Below, one piece after another: positions 7,813-16,173 of a stretch of DNA of 64,000 nucleotides. Made by a program: the position numbers and the translations under genes. The notes beneath the pieces were generated by a model, which saw only the letters and a program-made list of their open reading frames with translations, was not told where the DNA came from and made no database searches. Source of the stretch: an uncultured Dehalococcoidia bacterium (GTDB lineage: Bacteria; Chloroflexota; Dehalococcoidia; Lucifugimonadales; UBA3495); the NCBI GenBank assembly GCA_958296225.1, contig OY282456.1:1612001-1676000 (forward strand), given 5' to 3'. Position 1 is the stretch's first letter; each line of letters opens with the position of its first letter.

Positions 7813-9027
7813 ATGGCAGAAGCGAAAGGCCCTCTGGACGGAATACGGGTGATTGACTTGGGTCGGCATCAGGCCGGCCCCCGTTGCGCCCAGGTTCTGG
7901 CCCGTTTGGGCGCCGAAGTGATTAAAGTTGAACGGCTGGGCGGCGAAGAAACCCGCTACCATGCCCCCTGGGTTCGCAAACAGTCCGCTTATTGGGTACA
8001 GTACAACAGCGGCAAGAAAAGCCTCAGCATCGACCTCCGCAAAGAGCAGGGCAAGGAAGTCCTCCGCAAGCTGGTCCAGGTCTCCGACGTGCTGCTGCAA
8101 AACTTCCGGCCCGGCACTATCGACACCATGGGCTTCGGTTACGATGTGCTGTACGAACTGAACCCCCGTATCATCATGGTCAACGTGTCCGCCTACGGCC
8201 AGTTCGGCCCCTACCGCGAGCAGATTGGCTACGACCCCATCGGTCAAACTATGTCCGGCATCGCCATGGTCACCGGCGAAGAGGGTATGCCGCCCATCCG
8301 CGCCGGCGTGCCCATCATCGACCGCACCACCGCGCTCCACGCCGCCATCGGCACCCTGGCCGCCATCCACGAACGGGAAGCCTCGGGCATCGGCCAGTGC
8401 ATTGATGCCTGCCTCGCCGATACCGGCTACAGCTACACCGAAATTCCCATCACCGCCTACCACGGTGCCGGCATCGAACCCCGCCGTGGCGAGTCCGCCG
8501 CCCCGCCCTCCGGCACCTACCCCTGCAAGGACGGCTGGGTGCTCATCTCCGCCGGCGACCAGCACCATTGGCATCGTGTCTGCAACGCCCTGGGCAAGCC
8601 CGAATGGCTGGAAGACCCGCGCTTTACCACCCGCTACGAACGCGGCAACAACGGCGAGACCGTCAACCAGGCTATGCGCGACCTGATGGCCGACATGACC
8701 ATGCGGGAGGCCATCGCCCACTTCACTCACCACGACGTAGTGGCCGCACCGGTCAACAGCATCGCCCAGGCCGCCGCCGACCCCCATCCCTGGGAGCGCC
8801 GGGCCATGGTCGAAGTCCCCGACTTCCTGGCCGGCAGCATCGCCGTCTCCGGCGACTTCTGGCACTTCAGCCGCACGCCCGCCGTAGTCGGCAGCACTCC
8901 CCAGGTGGGCGAGCACAACGAAGACGTGCTGACGGGTATGCTGGGCTACACCGAGGACGAAGTGCAAACGATGTACGAAGCCAACGTAATCGGCACCTTC
9001 CACCACTACGACGAAGTGCCCGGCTAG
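7813..9027 (+). CDS. CaiB/BaiF family (family III) CoA-transferase
   Basis: 404 residues, typical of family III CoA-transferases, which move CoA between acyl groups such as carnitine, formate/oxalate or bile-acid derivatives. The N-terminus GPLDGIRVIDLGRHQAGP is the family start, followed by LARLGAEVIKVERLGGEE. The usual catalytic aspartate is likely in the segment QCIDACLADTGYSYTE. GAGGAG (7799-7804) sits 8 bases before the ATG; the frame is open further upstream but lacks conserved sequence. It faces a minus-strand acyl-CoA dehydrogenase cluster across a shared hairpin, which suggests acyl-CoA catabolism. Confidence 0.92.
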   Translation: MAEAKGPLDGIRVIDLGRHQAGPRCAQVLARLGAEVIKVERLGGEETRYHAPWVRKQSAYWVQYNSGKKSLSIDLRKEQGKEVLRKLVQVSDVLLQNFRPGTIDTMGFGYDVLYELNPRIIMVNVSAYGQFGPYREQIGYDPIGQTMSGIAMVTGEEGMPPIRAGVPIIDRTTALHAAIGTLAAIHEREASGIGQCIDACLADTGYSYTEIPITAYHGAGIEPRRGESAAPPSGTYPCKDGWVLISAGDQHHWHRVCNALGKPEWLEDPRFTTRYERGNNGETVNQAMRDLMADMTMREAIAHFTHHDVVAAPVNSIAQAAADPHPWERRAMVEVPDFLAGSIAVSGDFWHFSRTPAVVGSTPQVGEHNEDVLTGMLGYTEDEVQTMYEANVIGTFHHYDEVPG

Positions 9028-9063
9028 ATTAACCGCCATACGCCGGTCGCCGGTACATAAGAA

Positions 9064-9087
9064 GGGCCTCACCTAACGGTGAGGCCC
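9064..9087. terminator. Convergent hairpin terminator
   Basis: GGGCCTCACC (9064-9073) pairs perfectly with GGTGAGGCCC (9078-9087) around TAAC. It lies between two converging genes and could stop transcription from both sides. There is no strong T-run on the plus side. Confidence 0.65.
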
Positions 9088-9111
9088 CCGCAGTTTCCAT
9101 ACCTGTGGGGT

Positions 9112-10194
9112 TTATCCTCGCAGCGCCGGCCCCACTTCTTCGGCATAGAGCCGGATCGAATTTTGAACTCTTTCCGCCGGGACGGTGCCGCCCAGGTTGG
9201 GTTCCATAATGAAGCCGGTCACCCCCAACTCGTCGCGGATAGCGATTAGACGTTCGGCGACTTCCGACGGGGAGCCATAGGCCACCCGGTCAGCCAGCAG
9301 GTCGTCGTAGGTGGTATTCAGCAGCTGTTCCGCCCGCCGGCGACGCTCCTCGGTAGCCCCCGCGCCCTCGGCCTCAACCGTGCGGATGTAGGTGTCGGCG
9401 GTGCGCCGGAACGCCCGCATGGTGCTTTCTGCGGTGTCTTCGCGAACCTGGGCCATGGATTCCCCCACGTAAATAGGCATTCTCACGTAGGCGTCATCCA
9501 CGTCGTGGCCGTTTTCGGCGGCGGCGGCGCGGTAAAGTTTCAGGTTCTCGGCTACCTGTTTGATGCCTTGCCCCCGCACGCCCGTTACCAGCGGGAACCC
9601 CAGCTCGCCTACGATGCCAAACGTATCCACCGAGTTGGCGGCAATGCGGATGGGAGGATGCGGCTGCTGATAGGGCCGCGGCGTAACCACCACGTCATCC
9701 ATATCGTAATAGTGGCCGTGGTGGGAAAAACGGTAGTTGTTCCACGCCTTAAGGATGATTTCCAGAGCCTCAGCGAAACGCTGGCGGCTCTCATCATAGG
9801 GCACGTCGTAGCCCTGATAAGACCGCGGGAAACTGCTGCGCCCGATGCCGAAATCAAGGCGGCCTTGCGATACGTTGTCCACGGTGGCGGCTTCTTCGGC
9901 CAGGCGAATGGGATGGCCCAAAGGCAGCACGCTGACGCCGGTGCCGACGCGCACCCGCTCAGTGCGGGCCGCGATGATGCCGGCCATCATCAGCGGCGCC
10001 GACGACACCGACGGAATGCCGGCGCCGCCGGGGTCGGTGGGCGTGCGCGGCGCGGCAAAGTGGCGCTCCGCCAGCCAAACTCCGTCAATACCCGTTTCGT
10101 CAGCCAGTTGGGCGACGGTAAAGGCTTCGGCAAACGCCTCGTCCTGGGTACGGCCCTCGCGGTAATCGCATTCCATTACCAGACCGACGTGCAT
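9112..10194 (-). CDS. Luciferase-like (LLM class) flavin-dependent oxidoreductase
   Basis: 360 residues, a TIM-barrel flavin or F420-dependent monooxygenase/oxidoreductase. Family features include the N-terminal strand MHVGLVMECDY, DGVWLAERHF near residue 41, VRVGTGVSVLPLGHPIRLAE near 80 and RLDFGIGRSSFP near 111. The start is set by AGGAGG (10201-10206), 6 bases before the ATG at 10194; a nearer ATG at 10200 abuts the ribosome site. It lies last in a minus-strand group with a YHS protein and acyl-CoA dehydrogenases. Substrate unknown. Confidence 0.88.
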   Translation of the reverse strand: MHVGLVMECDYREGRTQDEAFAEAFTVAQLADETGIDGVWLAERHFAAPRTPTDPGGAGIPSVSSAPLMMAGIIAARTERVRVGTGVSVLPLGHPIRLAEEAATVDNVSQGRLDFGIGRSSFPRSYQGYDVPYDESRQRFAEALEIILKAWNNYRFSHHGHYYDMDDVVVTPRPYQQPHPPIRIAANSVDTFGIVGELGFPLVTGVRGQGIKQVAENLKLYRAAAAENGHDVDDAYVRMPIYVGESMAQVREDTAESTMRAFRRTADTYIRTVEAEGAGATEERRRRAEQLLNTTYDDLLADRVAYGSPSEVAERLIAIRDELGVTGFIMEPNLGGTVPAERVQNSIRLYAEEVGPALRG

Positions 10195-10248
10195 AATCAT
10201 CCTCCTGCTGGGTTCTCCGGGCGCGCAGCGGCGCAGCGGAGCCATCCG

Positions 10249-10449
10249 CTAGTTTGCGATATAAGTGTTGGGCGCCGCCAGGAACTTGGTGCGGCAGTCC
10301 AGACTACAGAAATAATACCACTCGCCGTTGTAAAAGCTGCGGGTTCCCGCGGTGGGATCGACCTCGTTGGCGCCGTGCATCGTCTGGCCGGTGGTGGCGC
10401 GGGCGCTGTCTTCGTTGATTTCGGTTTTGCAGACGGGATCGACGGGCAT
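10249..10449 (-). CDS. YHS-domain protein
   Basis: 66 residues. DPVCKTEI near the start and WYYFCSLDCRTKF near the end are the YHS metal-binding signature, with cysteines at residues 7, 48 and 52. Stand-alone YHS proteins bind transition metals and often accompany oxygenases and copper proteins. It sits 54 bases upstream of the luciferase-like gene on the same strand. Its role here is not known. Confidence 0.85.
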   Translation of the reverse strand: MPVDPVCKTEINEDSARATTGQTMHGANEVDPTAGTRSFYNGEWYYFCSLDCRTKFLAAPNTYIAN

Positions 10450-10491
10450 TGTCCGGCTCCTGTTTTCGGTCAGCTGGTTACGTGGTTCTGG

Positions 10492-11667
10492 TCAGGCGAC
10501 GGGCTCAAGATTCATGCCGAGGCGCACCGGGCCGGGCTGGTCGAGCAGGGCGCGGGCCACTCTGGCCCGATGCTCAAAACTGGTGCCCAGCCGCATCGTC
10601 CAGGCGGCAACCCGGCGATACCACAGATGCAGGTCAAACTCCATCATAAACCCGATGCCGCCGTGGATTTGCTGGGACGAACGCACCACCGCCTGGCACT
10701 TGTCGTTAGTGAACGCCTTGGCCTGGGACACCTCGACCCCGTAGGGCAGCCCGGCGTCCAGTTTCCACAGCGCTTCATAGGTGAGCAGCTGCGCGCCGTC
10801 CACCCAAACAATCATGTCGGCGCACAGGTGCTGGATGGACTGGAAGCCGGCGATGGGACGGCCAAAGGCCACCCGGTTCTTGGCGTACTCAATGGCCATC
10901 TCCGCATCCTTGCGGGCGGCGCCGATAATCTGGGCGCACAGCAGGCCCGTGCCAACGTCCAGCATTTCCACAGTGGCCGGCCAGCCCTGGTTGACTTCGC
11001 CAATGACGTTGCTCAACGGGACTCGCACGCCGTCAAGGTTGAGCTTGCTTTGGGAGTCTTTGGCCAGAGTGGTAAGGCGGGTCTCGGTGACCCCGGCCGC
11101 GTTGGTCGGCACGATAGCCAGGGTAATGCCGGCGCAGTCGTCGGCCGGCGCGGCGGTGCGAATAGCCATGACCATCAGCTCGGCTGCGGAAAAGTTATCG
11201 ACGAAGTGCTTAACGCCGTTGATAACCAGGCTGTCGCCGTCCACTGCGCCACGGCATTGGATGGCGTCGGCGCGCAGGCGCGGGTCCTGTTCCTGCACCG
11301 CCCAGGTCATAATCAGGTCGCCGCGGGCAACTCGGGGCAGGATGGACTGCCGCTGTTCGTCCGTGCCGTGGTTCGCCACGGCCAGCGCTGCGGTGGCCGT
11401 GCTGTGGAAAGGCACCGGCGCAATGGCGCGTCCACACTCTTCCAGAATCAGGCCCAGATAGGTTACGGGCAAGCCGCCCCCTCCGTAGGATTCGGGCAGC
11501 GAGATGCCGAACCAGCCCAAACCGGCCATCTTCTCCCACAGCTCAACCGAATAACCGCGGTCGTCCTGCTCAATGGCGCGGGCCAGGCTGGGGGGACTCT
11601 CCGCCTCCAGAAACTCCCTGGCGGCGTTCTTGACCATTAGCTCTTCTTCGGAGGGAAGTACGTTCAT
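10492..11667 (-). CDS. Acyl-CoA dehydrogenase family protein
   Basis: 391 residues with the usual three-domain layout: N-terminal helices with LWEKMAGLGWFGISLPESYGG, a middle beta domain (TWAVQEQDPRLRADAIQC), and a C-terminal helical domain with the FAD-contact segment QIHGGIGFMMEFDLHLWYRR. Such enzymes form a double bond alpha-beta to the thioester, passing electrons to ETF. The canonical catalytic Glu cannot be placed with confidence, so the specific substrate is open. A second dehydrogenase lies in the same cluster at 12848-14050, so they may act as a pair. Confidence 0.9.
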   Translation of the reverse strand: MNVLPSEEELMVKNAAREFLEAESPPSLARAIEQDDRGYSVELWEKMAGLGWFGISLPESYGGGGLPVTYLGLILEECGRAIAPVPFHSTATAALAVANHGTDEQRQSILPRVARGDLIMTWAVQEQDPRLRADAIQCRGAVDGDSLVINGVKHFVDNFSAAELMVMAIRTAAPADDCAGITLAIVPTNAAGVTETRLTTLAKDSQSKLNLDGVRVPLSNVIGEVNQGWPATVEMLDVGTGLLCAQIIGAARKDAEMAIEYAKNRVAFGRPIAGFQSIQHLCADMIVWVDGAQLLTYEALWKLDAGLPYGVEVSQAKAFTNDKCQAVVRSSQQIHGGIGFMMEFDLHLWYRRVAAWTMRLGTSFEHRARVARALLDQPGPVRLGMNLEPVA

Positions 11668-11750
11668 CTTGCCTCATTAGATGTGAGATTGGGGTAAAGC
11701 GTGGTTCGTGATGGCAGAGACGGAATTACGGCGGCTTAACTGCCGTCCGG

Positions 11751-12116
11751 CTAATTCACCAAATCTCTAATCAAGTTCACGAAACTTTCTACGTCATTCA
11801 AATATTCGGCGATGCTGCGTGCATCAAGCACATCGCGATAAAAATTGCGGTGCAACTCATTGGCGCTCCTGGCCCAGCTGTGCACTTCATTGCGGCCGGT
11901 TTCCCTGGCTATTCTCGACACTACTTCGGCCTCGAATTCCCAATGCTCACGATAGCTCCACTCACGGACGCCAGCGATAAATATAGCAGCGTGTGCGGCA
12001 GCTCCCCAGCCTTTTTCGGAGGCTTGCAAAAGCCCTCCGACAGCCAGATATTCCCGGCTGCGACGCAGAAATTCAACGCAAATCTGGCCATGGTCGGACG
12101 CAAATTCAGACATCAT
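11751..12116 (-). CDS. PaREP1/HEPN-like small helical protein
   Basis: 121 residues, predicted all-helical. The segment FLRRSREYLAVGGLLQASEK followed by GWGAAAHAA resembles the PaREP1/HEPN-like family, in which a helix-rich repeat carries an 'ASEKGW(G/E)AA' core. The neighbour at 12123-12833 has two further copies of the same core. Function is unknown; HEPN-type proteins often act as RNases or nucleotide-transferase partners, but no RxxxxH active site is evident. The gene follows six bases after the stop of that neighbour. Confidence 0.7.
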   Translation of the reverse strand: MMSEFASDHGQICVEFLRRSREYLAVGGLLQASEKGWGAAAHAAIFIAGVREWSYREHWEFEAEVVSRIARETGRNEVHSWARSANELHRNFYRDVLDARSIAEYLNDVESFVNLIRDLVN

Positions 12117-12122
12117 ATAAGC

Positions 12123-12833
12123 TCAGCCGGTATGTTTCTGCCGTGTTAGTTCTCTAACCAGTGTAATGAGCTTTTCGATAACATCAAGGTCTTCACCGAC
12201 GAAATCGGCTTCTAACCGGTTTCGTCTGGGGTCTGTATTTTCCAGAAGGTTCAGCGCTTTTAATGACCAGACGCCGGCCCGGTCTCCCCCGGGTTCTTTC
12301 ATCAGCAGCGGTGTGGCCTGGTCCAGGTAGTTGCTGCGAATGTGGTCGTGTCCCATGGCCTCAACGTAGGTTTTGGCGGCGCACGTAGCGGCCTCCCAGC
12401 CTTTCTCGCACGCCGGCGTCAAGGCTCCGTTGGCGAAACATCGCCGGGCATGGCGCAAGATGTCGTCGGCGCCTTGCGGCGGGTCGGCAATGTCTTTCAC
12501 CAGCATCACCAGCCTTTGCACGTCGTCAAGACGCCGGCCTACGCCGCCGCTGTCCAGCCAGTTATAACGCGCGTTGTCGGCCAAAGCCATTGCGCTCACC
12601 GCCCACTCCACGCTGCCGGCGTGGGCCTGCCGGTCTTTCGCCAGCCGAAGCACAATGCCCTTGAAGTCATCGCTATTGCCGCCGGCAATGCCGGCGTAGG
12701 CTTTGGCCGCGCAGCCGGCCGCCTCCCAGCCTTTGGCGGAAGCCGGCCCGAGCTCGCCCTGGGCCAGGCGCTCCCGGCCCCCGCGCAGGAGCTCGCCGCA
12801 GGCTTGGGTATAATCGCAGGGCAGCAGTGTCAT
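12123..12833 (-). CDS. Tandem-domain PaREP1/HEPN-like protein
   Basis: 236 residues built of two related helical domains. Domain 1 has GELGPASAKGWEAAGCAAKA near residue 27 and domain 2 has GALTPACEKGWEAATCAAKT near residue 141. Both match the core of the adjacent 121-residue protein, so this is an internal duplication plus a neighbouring single-domain copy. The ATG at 12833 lies 14 bases after the dehydrogenase stop; the frame is open upstream but would overlap that gene. Function unknown. Confidence 0.7.
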   Translation of the reverse strand: MTLLPCDYTQACGELLRGGRERLAQGELGPASAKGWEAAGCAAKAYAGIAGGNSDDFKGIVLRLAKDRQAHAGSVEWAVSAMALADNARYNWLDSGGVGRRLDDVQRLVMLVKDIADPPQGADDILRHARRCFANGALTPACEKGWEAATCAAKTYVEAMGHDHIRSNYLDQATPLLMKEPGGDRAGVWSLKALNLLENTDPRRNRLEADFVGEDLDVIEKLITLVRELTRQKHTG

Positions 12834-12847
12834 CGCGCCGGCTCCGG

Positions 12848-14050
12848 TCAGACCCGCGGCATCCCCAGCCCGCGCCGCGCCACCTGGTCGCGCATCACCT
12901 GGACGCTGCCGTGGTTGATGCCGCTCTGGAAGGCGCCCATCATGTTGTGGGCGAACACGCCGCTCTCGATGGCGTCCTCGGAGCCGTTGAGCAACTGCCC
13001 GTAGGGGCCGAGCAGCTGAGCGATGGTCTCGGTGGTACGCATACCATGCTCCGGAGCGAACACCTTCTCGGCGGAGCCTTCGTAGGTGAAGTTGCCGTCG
13101 TTCTCCACAATGGACATACTGCGCAGGGTCATCAGACGGCATACCTGGCCCTCAATCCACATATCGGCCAGGCGGTCGCGCACGGTGGGGTCTTCCCGCA
13201 TCCCGTAGCCTGCGATGTCGTTTTCCTTCACCCAGTTCACAATGTCTTCGTCGCGCTGGATGGAGATGAGATAGCGGGACGCGCCCACCCGGTCCAGGTT
13301 GAGACCCATCGCGCCTACGTACCAGCCCTGGTTCTCTTCGCCCAGCATACAGCTGGCGGGGACGCGCACGTTCTCAAAAAAGGTTTCGTTGGTGCGGGCG
13401 TCGCCGTAGGTGGTGCCCAGCGGCGCCGGCGGGTCGTTCTGGATAGTCCACAGGGGCCGCACGGTGATGCCCGGCGTGTCCATAGGAATGAGGAAAATGC
13501 TGATGCCCCGGTGGCGGGGCGCCTCAGGGTCGGTGCGCGCCATCAGGTAAATGTGGGTGGCGTAGTGGGCGGCGGTGGTGTACATCTTCTGGCCGTTGAT
13601 GACGTAATCATCGCCGTCGCGAACGGCGCGGCACTGCAAGCCGGCCAGGTCGGCGCCGGCCTGGGGTTCGGTAAAGCCCAGGGCAAAAGAAATCTCCCCC
13701 CGCATAATGCCGGGGAGGAACTCCTGCTTCTGCTCCTCAGTGCCGGCAGCCAGGATAGCGGGCGCGCCGGAACCCGCCCCCCCAACGGTAATGCCGATGC
13801 GGGCGAACTCCTCTTCTACAATATACTGGTCAATGCGACTGCCGGCCTGGCCGCCGTACTCTTTGGGCCAGGACATACCAATCCAGCCGCGCTCGGCAAT
13901 CTTCTGATACAGGTCGCGGGTCTTGGGGCCCCGCCGGCGAACGCCCGTACCCTCAAGTTCCTCAACGATTTCGGGGGTAATGTTGTCCGCAATGAACTGC
14001 TGCACTTCGGAGCGCAGGGCTTCCTGTTCCGGGCTGAATGCAAATTCCAT
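12848..14050 (-). CDS. Acyl-CoA dehydrogenase family protein
   Basis: 400 residues. Features include MEFAFSPEQEALRSEVQQFI at the start, GWIGMSWPKEYGGQAGS near residue 65, the middle-domain flavin-contact motif FALGFTEPQAGADLAGLQ near 125, and NGQKMYTTAAHYATHIYLMA near 160. The C-terminal domain is complete. It is the first gene of the minus-strand cluster and only distantly similar to the dehydrogenase at 10492-11667. Typical reactions are alpha-beta desaturation of acyl-CoA with electron transfer to ETF. Confidence 0.92.
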   Translation of the reverse strand: MEFAFSPEQEALRSEVQQFIADNITPEIVEELEGTGVRRRGPKTRDLYQKIAERGWIGMSWPKEYGGQAGSRIDQYIVEEEFARIGITVGGAGSGAPAILAAGTEEQKQEFLPGIMRGEISFALGFTEPQAGADLAGLQCRAVRDGDDYVINGQKMYTTAAHYATHIYLMARTDPEAPRHRGISIFLIPMDTPGITVRPLWTIQNDPPAPLGTTYGDARTNETFFENVRVPASCMLGEENQGWYVGAMGLNLDRVGASRYLISIQRDEDIVNWVKENDIAGYGMREDPTVRDRLADMWIEGQVCRLMTLRSMSIVENDGNFTYEGSAEKVFAPEHGMRTTETIAQLLGPYGQLLNGSEDAIESGVFAHNMMGAFQSGINHGSVQVMRDQVARRGLGMPRV

Positions 14051-14086
14051 GGCAACGCGGCCTCACTGATGGCGTGTGCTGTGCTT

Positions 14087-14284
14087 TTACGCCGTGCAAT
14101 TATAGCGGGTTGCGCCGGTGGTGTCATTCCGAAAATCACAGCCGACCGGCAAGGGAAAGCCGTCCACGATGGCGAAGGCCGGGTCATGCCGGATGGAGTC
14201 CAGGAGCATTTGCCAGACTTGCTCCCGGACCCGCCGGAGATTGGCGGCCCGGCGCACGAAGGCGGTGCGGCAGACCCGGGCCAC
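14087..14284 (-). pseudogene. Transposase remnant, possibly IS982-like
   Basis: A 65-codon frame includes TAFVRRAANLRRVREQVWQ and AFAIVDGFPLPVG, which resemble the region around the first catalytic Asp of IS982-type transposases. After that the sequence loses resemblance and stops. No inverted repeats or second half are visible, so this would be an eroded fragment between an acyl-CoA dehydrogenase and lgt. The assignment rests on a short motif. Confidence 0.45.
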
Positions 14285-14337
14285 TGCCGGAAAGAAACGG
14301 CGGCCGCGCCGTCAGCAGCGCCGTTAGAGCGGGCTGA

Positions 14338-15246
14338 TTATTCGCCCCGGCGCGCCGGCGTGGCCCGCCCCGGCCGCGCCGGCCGGCGCACCAGCCGCGC
14401 CCGGTAAATCAGCAGCGGCACCGTAACCAGCATCACCGCCAGCGCCACCAACTGCGCCTCGTTGAACCCGAATACGTAGGTGTTCCGCTCCTCGCGCAGG
14501 AAAGAGATAAAAAACCGCCCCGCCGAATATCCCGCAAAGAACAGTGCGAACAACATTCCGTGCGGCCGGATGCGGTCGCGCAGCAGCCACAGCACGCCGG
14601 CCCAGATGAGGCAAAAAATCAGCTCGTAGGCCACCGCCGGATGCGAGGCCGGCCGGCCAAAACCCAGGCTGTCGGGGTCGGTGTACACCCAGGCCCAGGG
14701 CAGGTCGGAGAAGCTGGACCAGTGTTCGCCGTTGATAACGTCGCCAATGCGCCCGATGGCCAAGGCAATCAGCAGGGCCGGCGCCGCTACATCGGCCAGG
14801 TGAGAGACGGACGGCAACCCGGCAAAGGGCCGGTGCATACCCGTCCTGCGCAGCGCGGCGTTATCGCACAAGCGGTTGAACCAGGGCGCGTTGCGAACCA
14901 GGATGTACGACGCGCCGCCGGCGAACCCGCCCAAATACGCCCCGAAAATGGCGATGCCGCCAGTCCAGAAATAAATAATGCGCACCGGATTGTACTGGTA
15001 AACGTCATCCCAGAAGTCAATGACATGGAGGATGCGCGCGCCGATGATGCCGCCGATAATGCACCAGGTAGCCACCGACAGGATGGCGTCGCCGTCCAGC
15101 CCGTCCCGCCGGCCCCAGCGCCAGGTAAGATAGACGGCCACGGCCACGGCCACAAAGGTGAAAAAGCCGTGCCACGACAGTATGAACCCGCCGGTGCGAA
15201 TGATGTCCGGGTCGAAGGGAATGCTGATTACCGCAAGAATATCCAT
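14338..15246 (-). CDS. lgt: Prolipoprotein diacylglyceryl transferase
   Basis: 302 residues, a seven-helix membrane enzyme that transfers diacylglycerol from phosphatidylglycerol to the lipobox cysteine of prolipoproteins. Conserved features are GFILSWHGFFTFVAV near residue 26, ARILHVIDFW near 78, the Lgt signature IGRIGDVINGEHW near 161 and HPAVAYELIF near 195. The start MDILAVISIPFDPDI was chosen over an upstream frame without conservation. It is consistent with the several lipoproteins in this window. ispE and rsmA lie just upstream on the same strand. Confidence 0.93.
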   Translation of the reverse strand: MDILAVISIPFDPDIIRTGGFILSWHGFFTFVAVAVAVYLTWRWGRRDGLDGDAILSVATWCIIGGIIGARILHVIDFWDDVYQYNPVRIIYFWTGGIAIFGAYLGGFAGGASYILVRNAPWFNRLCDNAALRRTGMHRPFAGLPSVSHLADVAAPALLIALAIGRIGDVINGEHWSSFSDLPWAWVYTDPDSLGFGRPASHPAVAYELIFCLIWAGVLWLLRDRIRPHGMLFALFFAGYSAGRFFISFLREERNTYVFGFNEAQLVALAVMLVTVPLLIYRARLVRRPARPGRATPARRGE

Positions 15247-15263
15247 CGGTGCGTAGTTTCTCC

Positions 15264-16166
15264 CTAATCGGTCAGCCTGATTTCGCCGGATGCGGGCGGC
15301 GCAATCGTCCGCACAAGGTACGCTGTTGCGCCCCTGTCCTGCAAGGCCGCCGCAACCGTTCTCCGCTCGCTTTCCGAGGACGGCAGGCAGAACAGCGCCG
15401 GCCCGGCCCCCGACAGCCGGGGCGGGTGTTGCGCCAAAGCTGCCACCGTTTCCCATACGCCGGCCAGGCCGGGAAAGATTCCTGGCGCCGCCCGCTCAAA
15501 TGCGTTGCGGCCGGCGGCGGAGGTCGGCAACCCGGCGGCGGCAATGACGCCGGCAACCCGCTGCGTGTGGCTGCCGTCCGAAAAATCGGCCGCCGTCAAC
15601 GCGCGATACAGCGTCGGCGTCTTGGCCGCGATAGTATCCGCCGGCACGACCAGCAGCGCTTCGGCAGCCGGCAAGCCCGGCAATGCGGCAATCACATCGC
15701 CCTTGCCCGTGCCCAATGCCGTGCCGCCGGTGAGGAAAAAAGGCACATCGGAACCTAGTGTCGCCGCTACGGCCGCCAAGTCGTCCGGCGGCCAGTCCAG
15801 CCCCCAGAGCCGGTTCAGCCCCCGCAGCGCCGCCGCCGCGTCCGCCGAACCCCCGCCCAAACCGGCGGCTACCGGGATGCGTTTGGCAATATGGATGCGC
15901 GCGCCGGGCGCAATGCCCGCCCGTTGCGCCAGGGCCGCGGCCGCCCGCCAAACGATGTTGTCCGCGCCCGACAGCGCAGGGTCGTCGCACTCCACGGTTA
16001 GCGCGCCGGCCGCCTCCAGCGTCAGCGTATCGGCCAGGTCAACGGTTTGCAGGATGGTTGCGACGTCGTGATACCCGTCGTCGCGCCGGCCGGTGACCTC
16101 CAGCGTCAGGTTAATCTTGGCGTAGGCCGGGATTTGCAGCGCGCCGGATTGCATCCCGGATTGCAT
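15264..16166 (-). CDS. ispE: 4-diphosphocytidyl-2-C-methyl-D-erythritol kinase
   Basis: A GHMP kinase of the non-mevalonate isoprenoid pathway, about 300 residues. It has IPAYAKINLTLEVTGRRDDG at the N-terminus and the ATP-binding loop PVAAGLGGGSADAAAALRGL, followed by GSDVPFFLTGGTALGTGKGD. Several ATG codons are possible; 16166 is preferred because AAGGG lies 9 bases upstream and it leaves rsmA without overlap, while an ATG at 16202 would overlap rsmA by 29 bases. The C-terminal GHMP motif LSGAGPALFCL is present. Confidence 0.9.
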   Translation of the reverse strand: MQSGMQSGALQIPAYAKINLTLEVTGRRDDGYHDVATILQTVDLADTLTLEAAGALTVECDDPALSGADNIVWRAAAALAQRAGIAPGARIHIAKRIPVAAGLGGGSADAAAALRGLNRLWGLDWPPDDLAAVAATLGSDVPFFLTGGTALGTGKGDVIAALPGLPAAEALLVVPADTIAAKTPTLYRALTAADFSDGSHTQRVAGVIAAAGLPTSAAGRNAFERAAPGIFPGLAGVWETVAALAQHPPRLSGAGPALFCLPSSESERRTVAAALQDRGATAYLVRTIAPPASGEIRLTD

Positions 16167-16173
16167 CAGGAAA

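Noticed and set aside
9505..11640. 711-codon frame on the plus strand
   Set aside because: It runs antisense to a luciferase-like gene, a YHS gene and an acyl-CoA dehydrogenase, all with clear family motifs. Its composition is typical of a high-GC shadow frame.
14350..14360. Third copy of the GGGGCGAAT hairpin at the end of lgt
   Set aside because: Only the right arm (TTATTCGCCCCGG) is present near 14338; no matching left arm, so it is not counted.
12827..14407. 526-codon frame on the plus strand
   Set aside because: Antisense to the acyl-CoA dehydrogenase at 12848-14050, which has full family motifs.
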